Assembly: GCF_009870125.1 (NCBI RefSeq)
Contig: NC_046680.1
Coordinates: forward strand, 15,147,501 to 15,211,500
DNA from: Drosophila pseudoobscura
Lineage: Eukaryota; Arthropoda; Insecta; Diptera; Drosophilidae
Length of the DNA stretch: 64,000 bases
Reading direction: 5' to 3'
Made by a program: the position numbers and the translations under genes. The notes under the pieces are model-generated. The model worked only from the letters and a program-made list of their open reading frames with translations, did not search any database and was not told where the DNA came from. Positions 50,047 through 63,027 of the stretch are shown piece after piece; within the stretch, counting starts at the first letter, position 1, and each line of letters starts with the position of its first letter.

Positions 50047-51622
50047 TAGCTGCCTTGCAAATAGATTTTGGTGTAAATCATTTGAATGCCTTGAAAGCGC
50101 CAATTGAATTTACGTGTTGAATGCAGAGAGGCTCCAGCCATAGCTACAGCTCAACGATGGGTGAATGCTCTCTAACCATTATTGAATGATAACGAATAAC
50201 AGGCCAGAATGTACTCTGAAATCGATGCAAAACCTACTATTTGGCCACCTATTTCGAATCGATACCTAATAGATGTTTTCGGATGATTTTCAATTTCGGT
50301 TAAGCGCTGAAGACCAAATGGAAGCCCAGAGGAGAGCGACTCTCTCTTATTCCCTGCCACTGCCACCGCCTCAGACGGGCCCCATACGCTCTCTGCACAG
50401 ACTGCCTCAACTGCTGCCACTGCCTCAACTGCCACACAGCTGTGGCTCGCTTCAACTGCGATTTGGCTTGTAAGTTTGCTTGTTCGACTAAATGCCTGGC
50501 CGACGGACCACAGCTGCTGTCCGTCTTTGGATGCAGCTCGCATTCATTCAATTGCGTTTGACAGGCGTTTGGCCATAAAAATTATGCCACAACAGCTCGG
50601 GCCGCAATTTGCATTCACATTTGCTCCGCGTTTGAGGGGAGCTGCGCGGAGGGGAGCGTAGCAGAGCGGACATTGGCTCAAATTTATGACAACTTATCGC
50701 CCTGGCATTTGACTCGGCTCAGAGCCAGGGGGCAGACGCTCGTAGGCGTCGCTGGCGACATTTAGCTTTCATTTGCAATTAAAATATGGAAATGGGAAAG
50801 CTCTAAGTATATAAATAGATCGGCTGCCAGACCCCAGACATGTGGCGCCGTCCCTGATATCTGGCGATGACGGCGACGGTGACTCTGACCCAACTACGAC
50901 CACGACCACGACTGCACGAGTTCGGTTTCGCTTACTGGCGGACAGGACGGATAGACAGACAGCCGAACGGAAAGAGTTTCCTCCGGCCAGACGAAATTTG
51001 TCAAAGTCGATTTCAAAGAAGTTTGTCAAAAGCGGATGCAAGTGAAATCGATACCCGCGCTCCATTGTCAGGGCCAGGGCCAGGGCCTCGACAAGAGTAA
51101 TACAAATAAAAATAAATATTATAATAGAAGGCACGGAGGAGAAGGTGGCGGCTGCCAGGGGAAGGTGTGAAAAGGTCGTCGTGCCGTTTCGAGCTGACAA
51201 TCTCCGAGAGATCTGCGATCCTCAAGGAGCACAAACTGATGCCAGCTCGAGATGTTGCTGAGCCTTCACAGAGGTCTGTATAGCTCGAAATGATAAGCAA
51301 ACCCCAACATTAGTTGATTTTGTCATATATTGATCGCTCTGTTATCGTTCCTGTAGCAAAACATCCGCAGTTATCGAGAGGGTGGAAGACCAAGCCGACC
51401 TTTCTTCTTCTTCTTCTTCTTGGGGATCCCTGCCCCTGCATTCGCAGACCGTACTCGCAGCTCGCTGCCCGATCAGGTCTCGGTCTGGGTCTCGCTCATC
51501 TAATCTGTTTGGTGTTAAGTCCAGGAGAGCATGTGTAATTCGATTTTTTACATGCGAGTGGCTTCAAAACGCTTGGCAAAACGTCAGCAGAAGGATGGAG
51601 GATCTGCGTCGGTGGAATGGGT

Positions 51623-51623
<1 letters not shown>

Positions 51624-51656
<33 letters not shown>
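51624..51656. repeat. (GGGACA)n hexamer repeat
   Basis: Five units. Confidence 0.9.
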
Positions 51657-52459
51657 GAATCGAATATATTAAATGGAAGTCAAACTGGCATGTTGGCGGT
51701 TTATTGAAGCGAGTTACAGGCTACGCCTCGAGATGCAACGAGTGGAATGGCAAGAGGGGGATGGGGTGGGAGTGGGGGAATTGGGGGAGTTTCTTGTGCT
51801 TGGCAGCGCCGACCTGTCTCGCTCCCCTGTCAATCTATCATTTCATTAAACACTGCCCTGCCCACTCGTCTCCCCACTCCCCACGTCCCGGTCTGGGGCT
51901 ACCCTCTCGTTTGTCCATCGCCGTCGCGGAGAGGCGATGGAACGACTCGCGGTCATGGGGATGGATGATGAAGGCGTCGTCTTGGTTGTCCTGGAAGATG
52001 CGTTTCACTCATATCCGGTTAAATATTCACACCTCAACTCAACTCCACTCCACTCCACTCAGCTCTGCTTGGCTCGGATCGGATCGGCTCGGCCGTTCCC
52101 CAAAAACCCGATCACGATGGGAATCAGAATGATGGGGACGGGGATGGGGATGGAGAAGAGAGCCCCGACCAGTCGTATGCTAAATTGCACTTTCCTCTTG
52201 CCCCACCTTCGGGTCCCCTTCCACTCCATTTTGTTGCTGGTGGCGTATTAAGTTTCAAGCCGCACAGCGTCGGGGGAGCCGACGGCAAGCAAATGCCAGA
52301 AATCTTGCAGATTTGCGGCGTAAAATTATGAAAATTATGTCTGACACATCCTGCTGTCTGCTTAAGGTCTTTGTTTATCCTGGCTAAGCGGCAAAAAAGG
52401 AAGCGCCTCCAACACTCCAAACATGCCACAGACAGGTAATGGCGACAACAACAGCAACA

Positions 52460-52505
52460 CCGAACCCAAACCGAACCCAAACCGAACCCAAACCGAACCC
52501 AAACC
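52460..52505. repeat. 11-base tandem repeat CCGAACCCAAA
   Basis: Four near-perfect copies; the only longer-unit simple repeat in this part. Confidence 0.9.
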
Positions 52506-54143
52506 GGTGTTATTTCCATAAGTTGCGCTGCTCGTGTCCGATTCCTTTGTGCGACAAAGTTCGCTGCCTGAGTCTTTCGTTTATGGATTTGCTGGGTCGC
52601 TCCCTGGGGATACTTCTGGTCGGATAATTGAAAGTGAAAAGCAGCTACAGCAATAGGCAGGGCCAGTATTCACACAAAAGTGTACTCATATAATGGTATG
52701 GATTTAGCTTGGTCACTGATGCTACATAGTGCAGAGTGCACACGGAAAGAACCTTAGAATAGTTTTCGGAAGAAATCATCGGTGATGCATATATGGGTTG
52801 AACCTCTGCCAGTATCCAATTTATCCATTAACCGCTCTCCATCGGTAGTAAGTTTGCGAATCACAAACCCAAATCAGCCTCTCCTCTCTCTGCATCCCTC
52901 GTCCATTTCATGGCCATCATCGACTGCGCCCAGCTTGTTGTTTTGGCCTTGCCTGGATCGCTATAGCCACAGCTAATTGAGTCATAGAATCCGAGTCTGA
53001 GTTCGATTCCAAGTCCACGCCAGAGCCAGAGCCAGAGCGGGAGGAACAACAAACACAAATTAACCACAATAAAAGTTTCGCATTAGCGAGGGACAGTCCA
53101 CCCAACCACTCAGACGGAATCGAATGGAAAACGAGCAAAATTAAAAATCAGCAAAGGAGCTGGGCACAAATAAAAGCCATTAGGTGGCAGGTACCACAGC
53201 GCAGAGCAGAGTCTCCGCCAGAATGCGATCTGGTGACTGCAGCGATGTCGTGAGAGAGCGAGTCTGCCTCGGTCTGCGTCTGCCCCATCACGGTCTGGGA
53301 ATCTGGCTGAGTCTCGGTTCAGATTTGTCATTGTTAGACGGGTTTTCGGGTATTCAAAGGTTTTACTGCGTTCTGTTCTGGGTTGGGCACGGATATCTGT
53401 ATATAAATATATATGTGGGTGCCGTGGGGCCAGAGTGTCGCTAATTCCTGGAATGCGTCTCAAGGTTAAGCCCATTCATAAACGACTGCCAGAGCTGGCG
53501 AATCGCTCGCACGCGGATATGGATCACGGATCAAAGCGGTGGCAGACATGCGGCGAAATGGTCATCAAACAGATGGGCCGCCCAGCCCCGGACCACCCAC
53601 TGACTGGGCCTTGCTCGAGCCGATCCTAAGTTGCCGTTGCCGTTGCCGTTGCAGCTGCAGCTGCAATCGGCATCAAAAGTGTTGCAATGAGGCATTTACA
53701 ATAGCAAACGAGTTAATTACCACTGCGAGCGGCTCCAGCCGCTCAAACACATGCCCCGACCTTATAGAGGAGCCACTGCCTGACAGCCAGACCAGGCTGA
53801 CATCTCCAGCCGGGGCAGCAGCAGAGAGCGCAGTGGGGACCGCACCGGAGTGGAGCACCGAGTGGAATGGAGTGGAGTGGAGTGCAACTTTGCCAATCTG
53901 CCGCATTGATCGAGCAACCGATCTGCGATTGCGATTGGTCTTCGACTGAGCCTGCTCCTCTGCGGCAGCTTCTTGTGGCAACTTTGCCTTCCTTACACAT
54001 TGCACATCACCCCTCCCCTCCCTCTCCCACTCCCTCTTCTTTCATGCTTTACTTTTTCGTTGTTTTCTTGCGCCTGCGCCTCTGCCTGTGCCTGCGCCTG
54101 CGCGTGTTCAAATTGTCCAAAGCGTAACAATTTAATATCGTTG

Positions 54144-54171
54144 CCAGGGCCAGAGCCAGAGCCAGAGCCAG
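54144..54171. repeat. CAGAGC hexamer repeat
   Basis: Four units, running on into GCAAGTGGCAGTGCC variants. Confidence 0.85.
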
Positions 54172-55334
54172 TGCAAGTGGCAGTGCCACAGCCAGTGCCA
54201 GAGTCAAGTCAGCCGGCAAGCCGCGTCCAGCATCTGCATCTGCATAGTTTGCCACAGACTTCAAGAAGATCAGGCACTGAGAGAAATGCACTGCACCCCA
54301 ACCAAATCAAACGACAAATCGCTCACTAACTGAAATACTCCACTTTACTATATCATCCGACTCATTGGCTGTAAGGAAACATTGATCTATAGACCTGTTT
54401 CCTCCAGTTTCTTGCTGATCTAATCGCTGTTTGAAGATAATTTGGAGAGAATCAGTAGCCAAATGTTTCCACAGTGTAGTCGCACGTCAAGTGGCGGCTG
54501 CAACTTGTTGCTGCTGTTTCTGTTGCTGTTGCCGTTGCTGGTGCCGGTGCCGGTGCTGCTGCCACTTTCCGGCCTTGGTGCCCTCCTCTGTGGCAGCTTG
54601 GCGGCTTACGTATTCGCATTCGCATTCGAATACGTATTTCGTATTTTATTTAATTGATTTTTCTGCACCGCACATGCATCGGCCATTAATTCATTTATTT
54701 ATTTAGCGCTCGCCATCGACACTGCCCCTTCCCATGGATCGGGCGTGGGGCGCGATGGGGTCCGCCTGGGTCTGGGCTCTGGTGCGGGGTGTGGGGTAGT
54801 GCGCAGGGCGCGGGGCGCCTGCGATCGGAGAGGATTGCCGATGAATTAATCGTGCTTAACACCATCCCTGGCATTTTGTGGCAATGCCACAGCTCCTAGA
54901 GAAGATATGTAACTACACGGCGACAGGGGAGCGGGCGCAGCGGAAGCACTTAGCATTTGTGTATTGTGAGCCATGTGGCAGGCCCAGTGGCATGATCTTG
55001 TATGCATGCGTCATTATCTCGCCTGCATCATTAATAAAGCCACAGGCACGGCCACGAGAGAAGCAAAACAAAGGTTCCACCGAAACCGCAAAAATAATAA
55101 TGCGAATTTCCAACAGGAACGATCAGCAAAATGTTTCGCCACGCCACCTCCTCCTCCTCCTCCTCCACCTCCACCATGCCCCAGCTCATTTTGGGAACGA
55201 ATCGTCGCGAAATCTTTGGTCAAGGTCAAGGCTGCCTCCGATACCGATACCGATTCGCGGCCGAATCCGATGCCGCTCCGAGCGAAGGTGATAAATGAAG
55301 TGTCTCTGCGCAAAATACCCACAAATCACATGGA

Positions 55335-55382
55335 AGTCCCAGTCCCAGTCCCAGTCCCAGTCCCAGTCCCAGTCCCAGTCCC
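55335..55382. repeat. (CCCAGT)n hexamer repeat
   Basis: About eight perfect units, the longest perfect hexamer tract in the window. Confidence 0.95.
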
Positions 55383-57680
55383 TGTCCAGTCACCATCCCA
55401 GTTTCAGTCCCAGTTGCCGTTGCCGTCGCCCAAGTTCAAGTTCATCTCGAATGCAAAACACACACGAAATATTGAATATCAGTAAAAGGCATTTCAATAT
55501 ATGTATGTACTCAGTGCCAGAGAGTGGCTTCTGGAGAGTGAAGATTTGAATAAAACATAATTTCTGATACACAAAAAAACACGGCTATTAGGGGAATGGG
55601 TATGAGTCTATATCTTCACGATATCTTAGGGCTAAAATGGCACAAACCATGGCTAAATTTCTGCCCATTAATCCATCAGTTTTCAAGGAAGATTAAAGAA
55701 CATTTATTACTGGGACAGAATCGTGTATAAAACTATTAAAAAAGGGACAGCTATCTACCTCTCTCTCTCTCTTATAGTCCCCTCTGCCTTCTCTACTCTT
55801 GAATTCGAGCTCCAAACAAAAAGTCCCTTTAAGGTATTTCAAATACCAAAAGTATCGCTTCATTTGCTAATAAGAAACCTTCCACAGTCTATGTTTCCTT
55901 TGTCAACTTGGGTAAATAATATATATACCAATGTAGGGATAGAGAGAGGAAAACAGAGCAACGGAGAGACAGACGGACATGCAGAAAAAACAATCGAGAG
56001 AAAAAGAGAGACAGAGACGAAAAAATTCCGACTTAAGTGCTTTTAATTATCCAAAAGAATTCCTTGGTATTCTGAGTTTGGTATCCTTGTTTGTCATCAT
56101 CGTCATACTTGGGCTGTGCTTGGGGCTTGGCCTGGCCTGGCCTGGCCTGGACGGACTGCTCGTGTTTTGTGGTCGTGGTCGTGGTCTTGGTCGCCGATCT
56201 CCAGTCTCTGGTCTCCGGTCTCCGGTCTTGGGTCTTAAAATTACAGGCGCGTTTGTATGTCGGCGATTCAGAGTTTTTGCTGTCTGTCGCCCCTGTCCCT
56301 GCTCCTCCCTGTCCGGGACCTTCTGATCGGCCGAGGTTCGGGGTTCCAGGCAGCCATAAAAGGGTAATAGCAAAGCGATATCTCCGGGCTGGGGAACAGC
56401 GCGGTTCGACGAAGGTGCCCACATTCGCGTATAAGGGATACACATGAGAATATTCATATTGCAACTGAAAGGGAAAGTCGGAGCTGCTTTCTGTGCACCC
56501 ACACACGCAACGCTTGCCCCTCTGACGCATCGCCTTCCATCGGTTGGAGCAACGGCGATGCCTTGGGGAATTTGCTGATTCGCTGCCTCCTGCCTGGCTG
56601 CTCCTCCAGTTGCCAGCGACATCAACCGGCGGCATCAGTAGCGGCAGGCACACACAGTGCGTACTTCCTGGAAACCTATCTCAGACGCACACTCTCGCAG
56701 AGCCATGGACAATTATGATCCGCCGTTAGAGGCAGCTTCTCCTCCCCCCTGCCGCCTTCCATGTCACAGAAGCATGCAGCAGGCGGCTGCTGTGGATGCT
56801 TCTGCTGCCGCTTATCGGTTTTCGATTTGAGTTTGGAGCTTTCTCAAGAGAAATGCCAGTGGAAGATGTCGGTCCGCTGTTGGTGCCAGGCCGCACCAGG
56901 AGATCAAGTTGATTGAAGTGCCTTTCGAAACGGAATACAAACGCACATAGAACCCCGAAAGAGAGTCTCTTATAGGAAGATCAAACACAATGTGAAGGGG
57001 TGCAACGACAATATTGTCTTTGGGCCTGGACTGAGGGGCAACAGGGTCCTTTCAGCGCCCTAAAACTGTGCGAGAAGCAAAACTTCATTGGCCCGCAGGC
57101 CACAAGGAGCAGTGCGGCTCATAGGCGATGCCACAGCAAGAGCACACACTGCCAAGTGGCAATGCTCGACACGAGGATGTTGGATGTTCCTTGGCTGTGG
57201 AGGATGCTAGACGTAGGACTGAGAATCGAGGACAGAGGAAGGACTGGACGGCCCATGGAACGTGGAACGTGGCCCCCAGCCAAGTTGTGCCAAGTCAGCG
57301 TGATCTGCGCAAAGTGACGAGTTTTTAATGAATTTGTTTAACTCAGGTCAGGCCCTGGCACCTAGTATGAGCCATCCATGCCACAGACAGTGCCTCAGTC
57401 CTAGTCCCGCACAGTCCCAGTCTCACTGACTCTGGCTCTGACATTTCACAGTGGTTCACAGATACTGAGTCCCGAAGATAGATTCACAAACCACTCTGGG
57501 CAGCTTTTTCTCAGTCACTCGGCCCCGAGCACCACTGTGCGGGACGACTGTCTCTTGTTTTGTTTGAGTAGACGTGGAACCCATCCATGTTGATGGCGCG
57601 ACGGCAGTTGGCAGTCGCCGCCGTCGAGGTCGCTGCTGCAGTCCGCGGTCCTCGGGCCCGGCAAGTGCCTGGCAGTGGCG

Positions 57681-57717
57681 TTGATGTGGATATGGATGTG
57701 GATGTGGATGTGGATGA
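57681..57717. repeat. GGATGT hexamer repeat
   Basis: About six units, some imperfect. Confidence 0.85.
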
Positions 57718-59369
57718 TGCTGGTGCTCAAGTGCGGCCTGGACTAGGATCTGTGTGGAAGCGCTGACGGCCCGTGACGATGTCTTAGAGTGCACTCCTTG
57801 CTCTGGCTGCTGGCTGCAGCGAGTTCCTGCCTCTTGAGGTCATCAGCTACGACGCCAGCTACGTCTGGGTCTAGGATGAGTGGTCTGGAATCCAGCAGAG
57901 CAAACAAAGGCACTGAGCACTTGAGATCCCTCCAGTTTTCGACTGTCCAGCCAGAGTCGAGCTCTGAGTGGTGCTGGGGCGGGGGCGGGGGACGGGTACA
58001 GTAGGCAAGGAAGGGGTGAGGGTCTCATGTCCTTCACCGTTCACTTTCGTTGACCAGCGGCAATGTCCACGGATACATTTGCCTCGTTTTTGCCGCCCTG
58101 CTCTCCGTGTGCTGTGTGCTCTGTGCTCTGTGCTCCTCTTGTGTCCGACAAAATGTTCCAAATTGTTGCGCACTGCAGGCATGCCAGGAATTTGCGCTTA
58201 ACAAACTTCGCGAAATGTTTCCACCGCAGTGGTTTGCTTTTCGGCGGTTCGCCTGGTGGCTGCTGGCCGTTGGGCCGTTTTTGCCTGAAATTTATACGCT
58301 GCCGGCAAATAATTAAAACGAGAGCTGAGCCCGCGGAAAGTGTCTCTTTCGTTTCCCACAACGAAAGCAAAGACTTAGACAACGAACTCTCTCTTGAACT
58401 GCCGTCGAGCATCGGCCGTCAACGGGAATAGCCGCACCACAATAGATCATTTCTCAACGGCTCAACTTTCTGTCAGATATTTGTTTAATTCGATTAACCT
58501 CTGGGGCTGGCGCTGTCCGAACTATAACAGCCACAGCCGGGCTCCGTTCCCACCGTATTGGCAACCGTACGAGGATCTATGTGTGTGTTAGAGGCTGAGC
58601 CCCGTTCGAAGTGGAAGACAAAGCCCAAGCCCCCCAACAACTTCCAATTTATCATCAAAACAGACATTAGTTTTACACAAATCCAAACGAACGCATCACA
58701 AAGACAGAGCCACAGCCAGAGCCACCCGGCTGATTTCATGCCCGAAACGAGCCACAAAAATTAATGTTAATTAATTTGACTTAAACTGACGATTTCAACA
58801 GGCACATTACTGCGGGGCATATGGCAAAAAGCAACAACGACATCCACATCCACATCGAAATCGACAACGGCCACAGCTCAACGAATAAAATAAAAAAAAC
58901 AACAAAATGAGAGCCCGACCAACTCCGAAGAGCGAAATCCCGAAACGATGCTGGCGCTTGGCGGGGAGGGAGAGGAGACAAATATTGTACTCTGTTTCCA
59001 ATCAAAACCGAATCCGACTTAAAAGCTTTTCAAACACACATCAAAAGCTGTGGTTCGCCTAATCAGTCCGTGTATTGTGTGCGTGTGTGCGGAATGGACT
59101 CGAATTGATTAAAACACACAAAATTTTATGTTTATTTATTGGCAGACAAAAGAGCCGTAACCCATAACCCCCAGCCCCAACCCCAACCGCAAGCCCCTGT
59201 GCCAATACCGATCCGTTCTTTTTTGATCTCCGCAGACAGACGCGACGCTGAGTATTAATGCAGCAAATTCAATTAGGCTCGAACATGCTCTCACTTTATT
59301 AAATTTAACTGCACCCGAAAAATCGTGAGGCAAATTCTGAGTCAAACCTGGTTCCTCTCTCGGTCTTTC

Positions 59370-59395
59370 TTTCTCTCTCTCTCTCTCTCTCTCTG
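59370..59395. repeat. (CT)n microsatellite
   Basis: About twelve CT units. Confidence 0.9.
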
Positions 59396-59969
59396 CCTCT
59401 CCCTCTCTCTCTTCTGATCGCTCTCTCACGCAGACACAGAAGAATGCAGCGGCCTCAAGTTGATATGGTCTTCGTTTCGCCGTCGCTTCGCCTTCGGACC
59501 ACAGATCCGATCCGATCCCATACTCCAGCTCCAAGTCCGACTCGAACGACTCCAGCGACGCGACCCATTCCGTTTCCAACGCACATTCGAGCCTCTGTCC
59601 TCGAGCCCCAGTAAAAATTCTCTAAGCATGCTGTCAAGTTATGTCTACATTCCTTGATCATATTTTTTCCAACTGTTTTCGTACCCGCTGCTCCTCACAG
59701 CCAGGGGTATATTCTTTTCGCGTGGATAGCTACTGATCTGGTGCTATGCGGTGTAAAAAGCAGCCTGAATCCCTTAATAAGGGATCATCAGTTTCTTTTA
59801 AATGCTAGGAATTTCGTCTACACGATTTACCTTATTTCTAACCTTCAGCAGCTGCAGACAAATCTGAGTAGCGGGTATCACATAGTCGATCTTTTCGACT
59901 CACGCGTCCTTACTTGTTTTTCTGCATCTCCTTTCTGGCTTCATTCTTTCGCTTCGTTCGCTGCTGGCT

Positions 59970-59998
59970 CGCTCGTTCGCTCGTTCGTTCGTTCGTTG
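59970..59998. repeat. (CGTT)n tetramer repeat
   Basis: Units of CGTT with some GCTC interruptions. Confidence 0.85.
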
Positions 59999-60713
59999 AT
60001 GGTTCGTTTGTTCCTGCGGGGCGGGCTACTCTGGGCAACGATGATGATAATCCTGAATTTCTATGTCAACTCTGTCTTTCTTACACCTCTCGTATGTGGA
60101 ATTAGTCAAAACATTTCAAGCCAACAGATTCTTCCCTTCAACTTAAACAGAAACCAAAAACAAAAGGAGATCCTATTTGTTTAATAGAGAAATTGGACAA
60201 ATTCAGATCCAGAGAGTCACAGTCTCCACTACCTGGATTTGGATGCCCTGCAAGCGCCCCACTACGTAATCGTTCGCCTCCCCTCTGCCTCCCAGATACC
60301 AGATACTCGTTTCCTTTCCTAATGTGGCGCAGCAAATGTGACGCGCTGAGCATTAAAACAGCAGCAACTACATAGTCTCTCCCACAAATGTCTCTCTTTT
60401 TCTCAGTGCTGCTCGCTCTCGATGCGATCCGCTCTTTGTGGCGTATTGAGTGGAACTTCAGAGTGGCCGCTCTTAAAACTCACTCTCTTAAGAGACCATT
60501 CTACACTTCTATCCACTTGATCATGTACTTATACATTTTCGTATGTATTTAAATACAGATTGTTTTACTGATTGTTTCACCTGAATAATTTGTTTAAATA
60601 TAGAGATTTATCTCATTGATCAGTCATGGAAAGTGGCACATTTAAGTGTACAATTCCAGGCGATTTTTTGTATAGATCGTTGCACCAGTTCGGCTTCAGT
60701 TTCAGTCGCGAAA

Positions 60714-61412
60714 ATGTTCCGAAAGTATTGGCTCATCTGGGCATTGGCTCTGTGGGTATCGTGTGCCCCCTATGCCGGACAGGCTAAGAAGGTTTCGTAT
60801 GCTTCATAGGCATTCCATATGCTACTGGTTCACCCCGATCCTTTTCAATTTCAGCAAATCGTGTTCAACACAATGAAGTGCTCCCTCAGTGGAAAAGTGT
60901 TCGCGAACATCGAGTGCCGTCTAGAGACCCGGAAGGCCCTCAGCCTGATCCTCACCACCGACGAGCTGAAGACAGCGGATAACGTTGTGGGCGTGTTCGA
61001 GCTCCGGCTCTCCATTTACGGTCAAACGAAGACAATTACAATGAAGAAAATCCGCCTGGACCTGTGCCAGCTTCGGGCTCAGCGGGACAAGAAATCACTC
61101 ATGCGCCTCTTCTACAAGGGCCTGCGAACCGCCAATCACAACCTACCGGACAAGTGTCCGTTCCTCAGGGTGAGCTCCTCAGGTCCTTCCTGGTCTATCC
61201 AAGACTCCTCTGCGAATATCATCTTCCAGAACACCACCTACTTCATGCGGAAAGTGGAGATCGACGCGAGCGAGCTGCCACCCTACCTGCCCGAGTACAA
61301 CATCACATTCGGGGGCAGGATCTACGCGAACAACGTCCTCTCTTCAGAGCTTTTCATCACGGGGGGTTTCTGCGAGGCCGAGCAGGACTGCACGGGACAG
61401 AGGGAGCTCTGA
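60714..61412 (+). CDS. Secreted DUF1091 (DM8) family protein
   Basis: Two exons, 60714-60791 and 60855-61412, joined by a 63 bp intron with a GTTTCG donor and TTTCAG acceptor, encode 211 residues. Residues 1-24 are a signal peptide (MFRKYWLIWALALWVSCA). The mature part has the DUF1091 pattern: an opening KCS..GKVFANIECRL segment, a middle LDLCQLRAQRDKKSLMRLFYKGL (the conserved Cys and aromatic region), NLPDKCPF, and a final beta-rich YNITFGGRIYANNVLSSELFITGGFCE. This large family of small secreted insect proteins is expanded in Drosophila. A link to lipid-binding ML/NPC2-like folds has been suggested, but the function is not known. From memory, relatives lie close to fj in D. melanogaster. 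AATAAA starts 11 bases after the stop. Confidence 0.85.
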
Positions 61413-61422
61413 AGACTCATCA

Positions 61423-61428
61423 AATAAA
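61423..61428 (+). terminator. Polyadenylation signal of the DUF1091 gene
   Basis: AATAAA only 11 bases after the stop codon; a very short 3' UTR. Confidence 0.6.
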
Positions 61429-62503
61429 AAGAGAGCACGCCTGTGACTCAAAGAGCAAGTCCCATACGCGTTTAACTCACTCAAAACCGGCACCCGAACT
61501 GCTTAAGCGGGGAAAGAGCGGTAGGCGAAAGAGAGGGAGAGAGAGCGAGCGACTCTCTGAGCCAGTAACCGAATGAGCGGCTGGAAAATTGTCTTTAACT
61601 AAGCCCGGCCAGAGCCAGTCAGACGTCAAAGCCGTCAAAAAACTCAAAGCGAGCGGTACGCATGCGCGCAGTCCGCAGATCCGTTAGAAGCACTTGCCAC
61701 AGAACAGAGTTGCGATTTATAGAGGGCCAAGTGGCGACACACGGGAACGAACGCGTCTAAAAATACTGCGCGAGGAAGACACATACTGATAAACACCAAA
61801 GTGAAGTAAATGAACAAAGAACAGTGAAGAAGAGAGAACAAGGAATAAAATATAAAACAAAAAGCAAATAAAGCGGAGGCATAAAAATTCCTCACATCGT
61901 TCGGCGCGCACCAACGACAACGGCACGGCAACGGCAACGACAACGACAACAAGGGGCAGGCAGGATCGAGTGTGGCGGACCGGACAAAAAGCCCCAAAGA
62001 GAATACAACGAAATAAAATAAAATAAAATAAAACAAAGTCCAGCGAAGGTGCGAGACAAGAAATTAAATTGATAAAACCTAAGAGCAGGGCCGAGGCCTA
62101 GGTAGACGCAGACGCAGACGCAGGCGCAGACTTGTCGCTGCTGTTCGCTGCAATTATCGGGGCAGCGCATCGCGTCGGGAATGCGCCCTGCGAGAGCGCG
62201 CGAGTGTGAGTGAGTGTCCGCGTACGCGACAGTGTCCGCGCGAGTGTGTGTGGCAAATAGCTCAAAGCCACGAAATCGCTTTATCGGTGCGCCGAAATCG
62301 CCAATTGGAAAAATTAAACAAAAAGAGAAACTGTTAAGCGAGAAGCTGAGAAGCTGAGAAGAAGGGCAAATCCAACCCACAGAAATATTGACCCCCGGGC
62401 ATACATACACCCATACATACCCATACCTCGCCGCGCAGCGCAGCACACACACAGCCACAGCCATAGACACAGACACGAAAAGACAAACCAAGAAACAGGG
62501 AAA

Positions 62504-62554
62504 ATGTACAATAAAAAATTACAGCAAGTGATCGTGCAGAAAATAGATCGATAA
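62504..62554 (+). other. Upstream ORF 1 in the fj leader
   Basis: Sixteen codons plus stop, with an AAAATG start context as good as that of fj itself. It ends well before the fj ATG. Whether it is in the transcript depends on the start site. Confidence 0.4.
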
Positions 62555-63027
62555 ACCCGAAAAAACGGGGGGAAACCAGCGAAAAATATAAAAATAAATA
62601 AGCGAAAGACGATCGCGAGCGATCAAGGAGCCAAAGGAGTCACAACCAGATCCAGAGGAGTCGCCGTGAGGAGGAGAGACAGAGAGTGCTGCTTGCGTTT
62701 GGGGCACGTTTTTGTGTTTTTGTTTCAATTTCAATTGTGGAAATCGTAGAGGAAAAATTCGCAATAAGCGAACCGGTCCATCTACAGTCCAGAGGGACTC
62801 TGCAGCCAAGATCCCTAACCAGAACCAGACCCAGACACAGACCCAGAACCGAGAACCGAGAACCGAGAGGAGAACCGATATTTATTAAACAAAGACAGAA
62901 ATTAATTTCACGACTTTGTCGATTGCCACCCGCACTCAACCCATCCTCATCCTCATCTTCCGCCCAGAACAAGCAGCAAGCAACCAGCACCCCGCACCCC
63001 GCACCGCCTCCTGCGGACGGCTTCTTT

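Larger units (their letters stand above)
44001..52500. other. Intergenic desert, part 3
   Basis: No coding gene is supported. The 151-codon frame at about 44151 starts on TTG and has no recognisable domain. An 18-base perfect palindrome lies at about 47318-47335. Confidence 0.55.
52501..60713. other. Intergenic desert, part 4, up to the DUF1091 gene
   Basis: No coding gene is supported. It includes a Su(H)-type word at 58351-58360 and a mobile-element-like tail with a small hairpin at about 59870-59920. The last 100 bases should hold the DUF1091 promoter: a TATA-like word TGTATAGA near 60669 lies about 27 bases before an initiator-like TCAGTT at about 60696. Confidence 0.5.

Noticed and set aside
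51617..52132. 171-codon open frame beginning in a GGGACA repeat
   Set aside because: The start is inside a repeat and the protein is repeat-driven, with no domain.
59654..60184. 176-codon hydrophobic open frame
   Set aside because: It overlaps the mobile-element-like tail and a CGTT repeat, starts on a non-ATG codon, and the hydrophobic look comes from T-rich DNA.
27140..60713. MicroRNA genes in the desert
   Set aside because: I looked for mature sequences of familiar fly microRNAs by eye and saw none. Without folding software I cannot exclude unknown hairpins.
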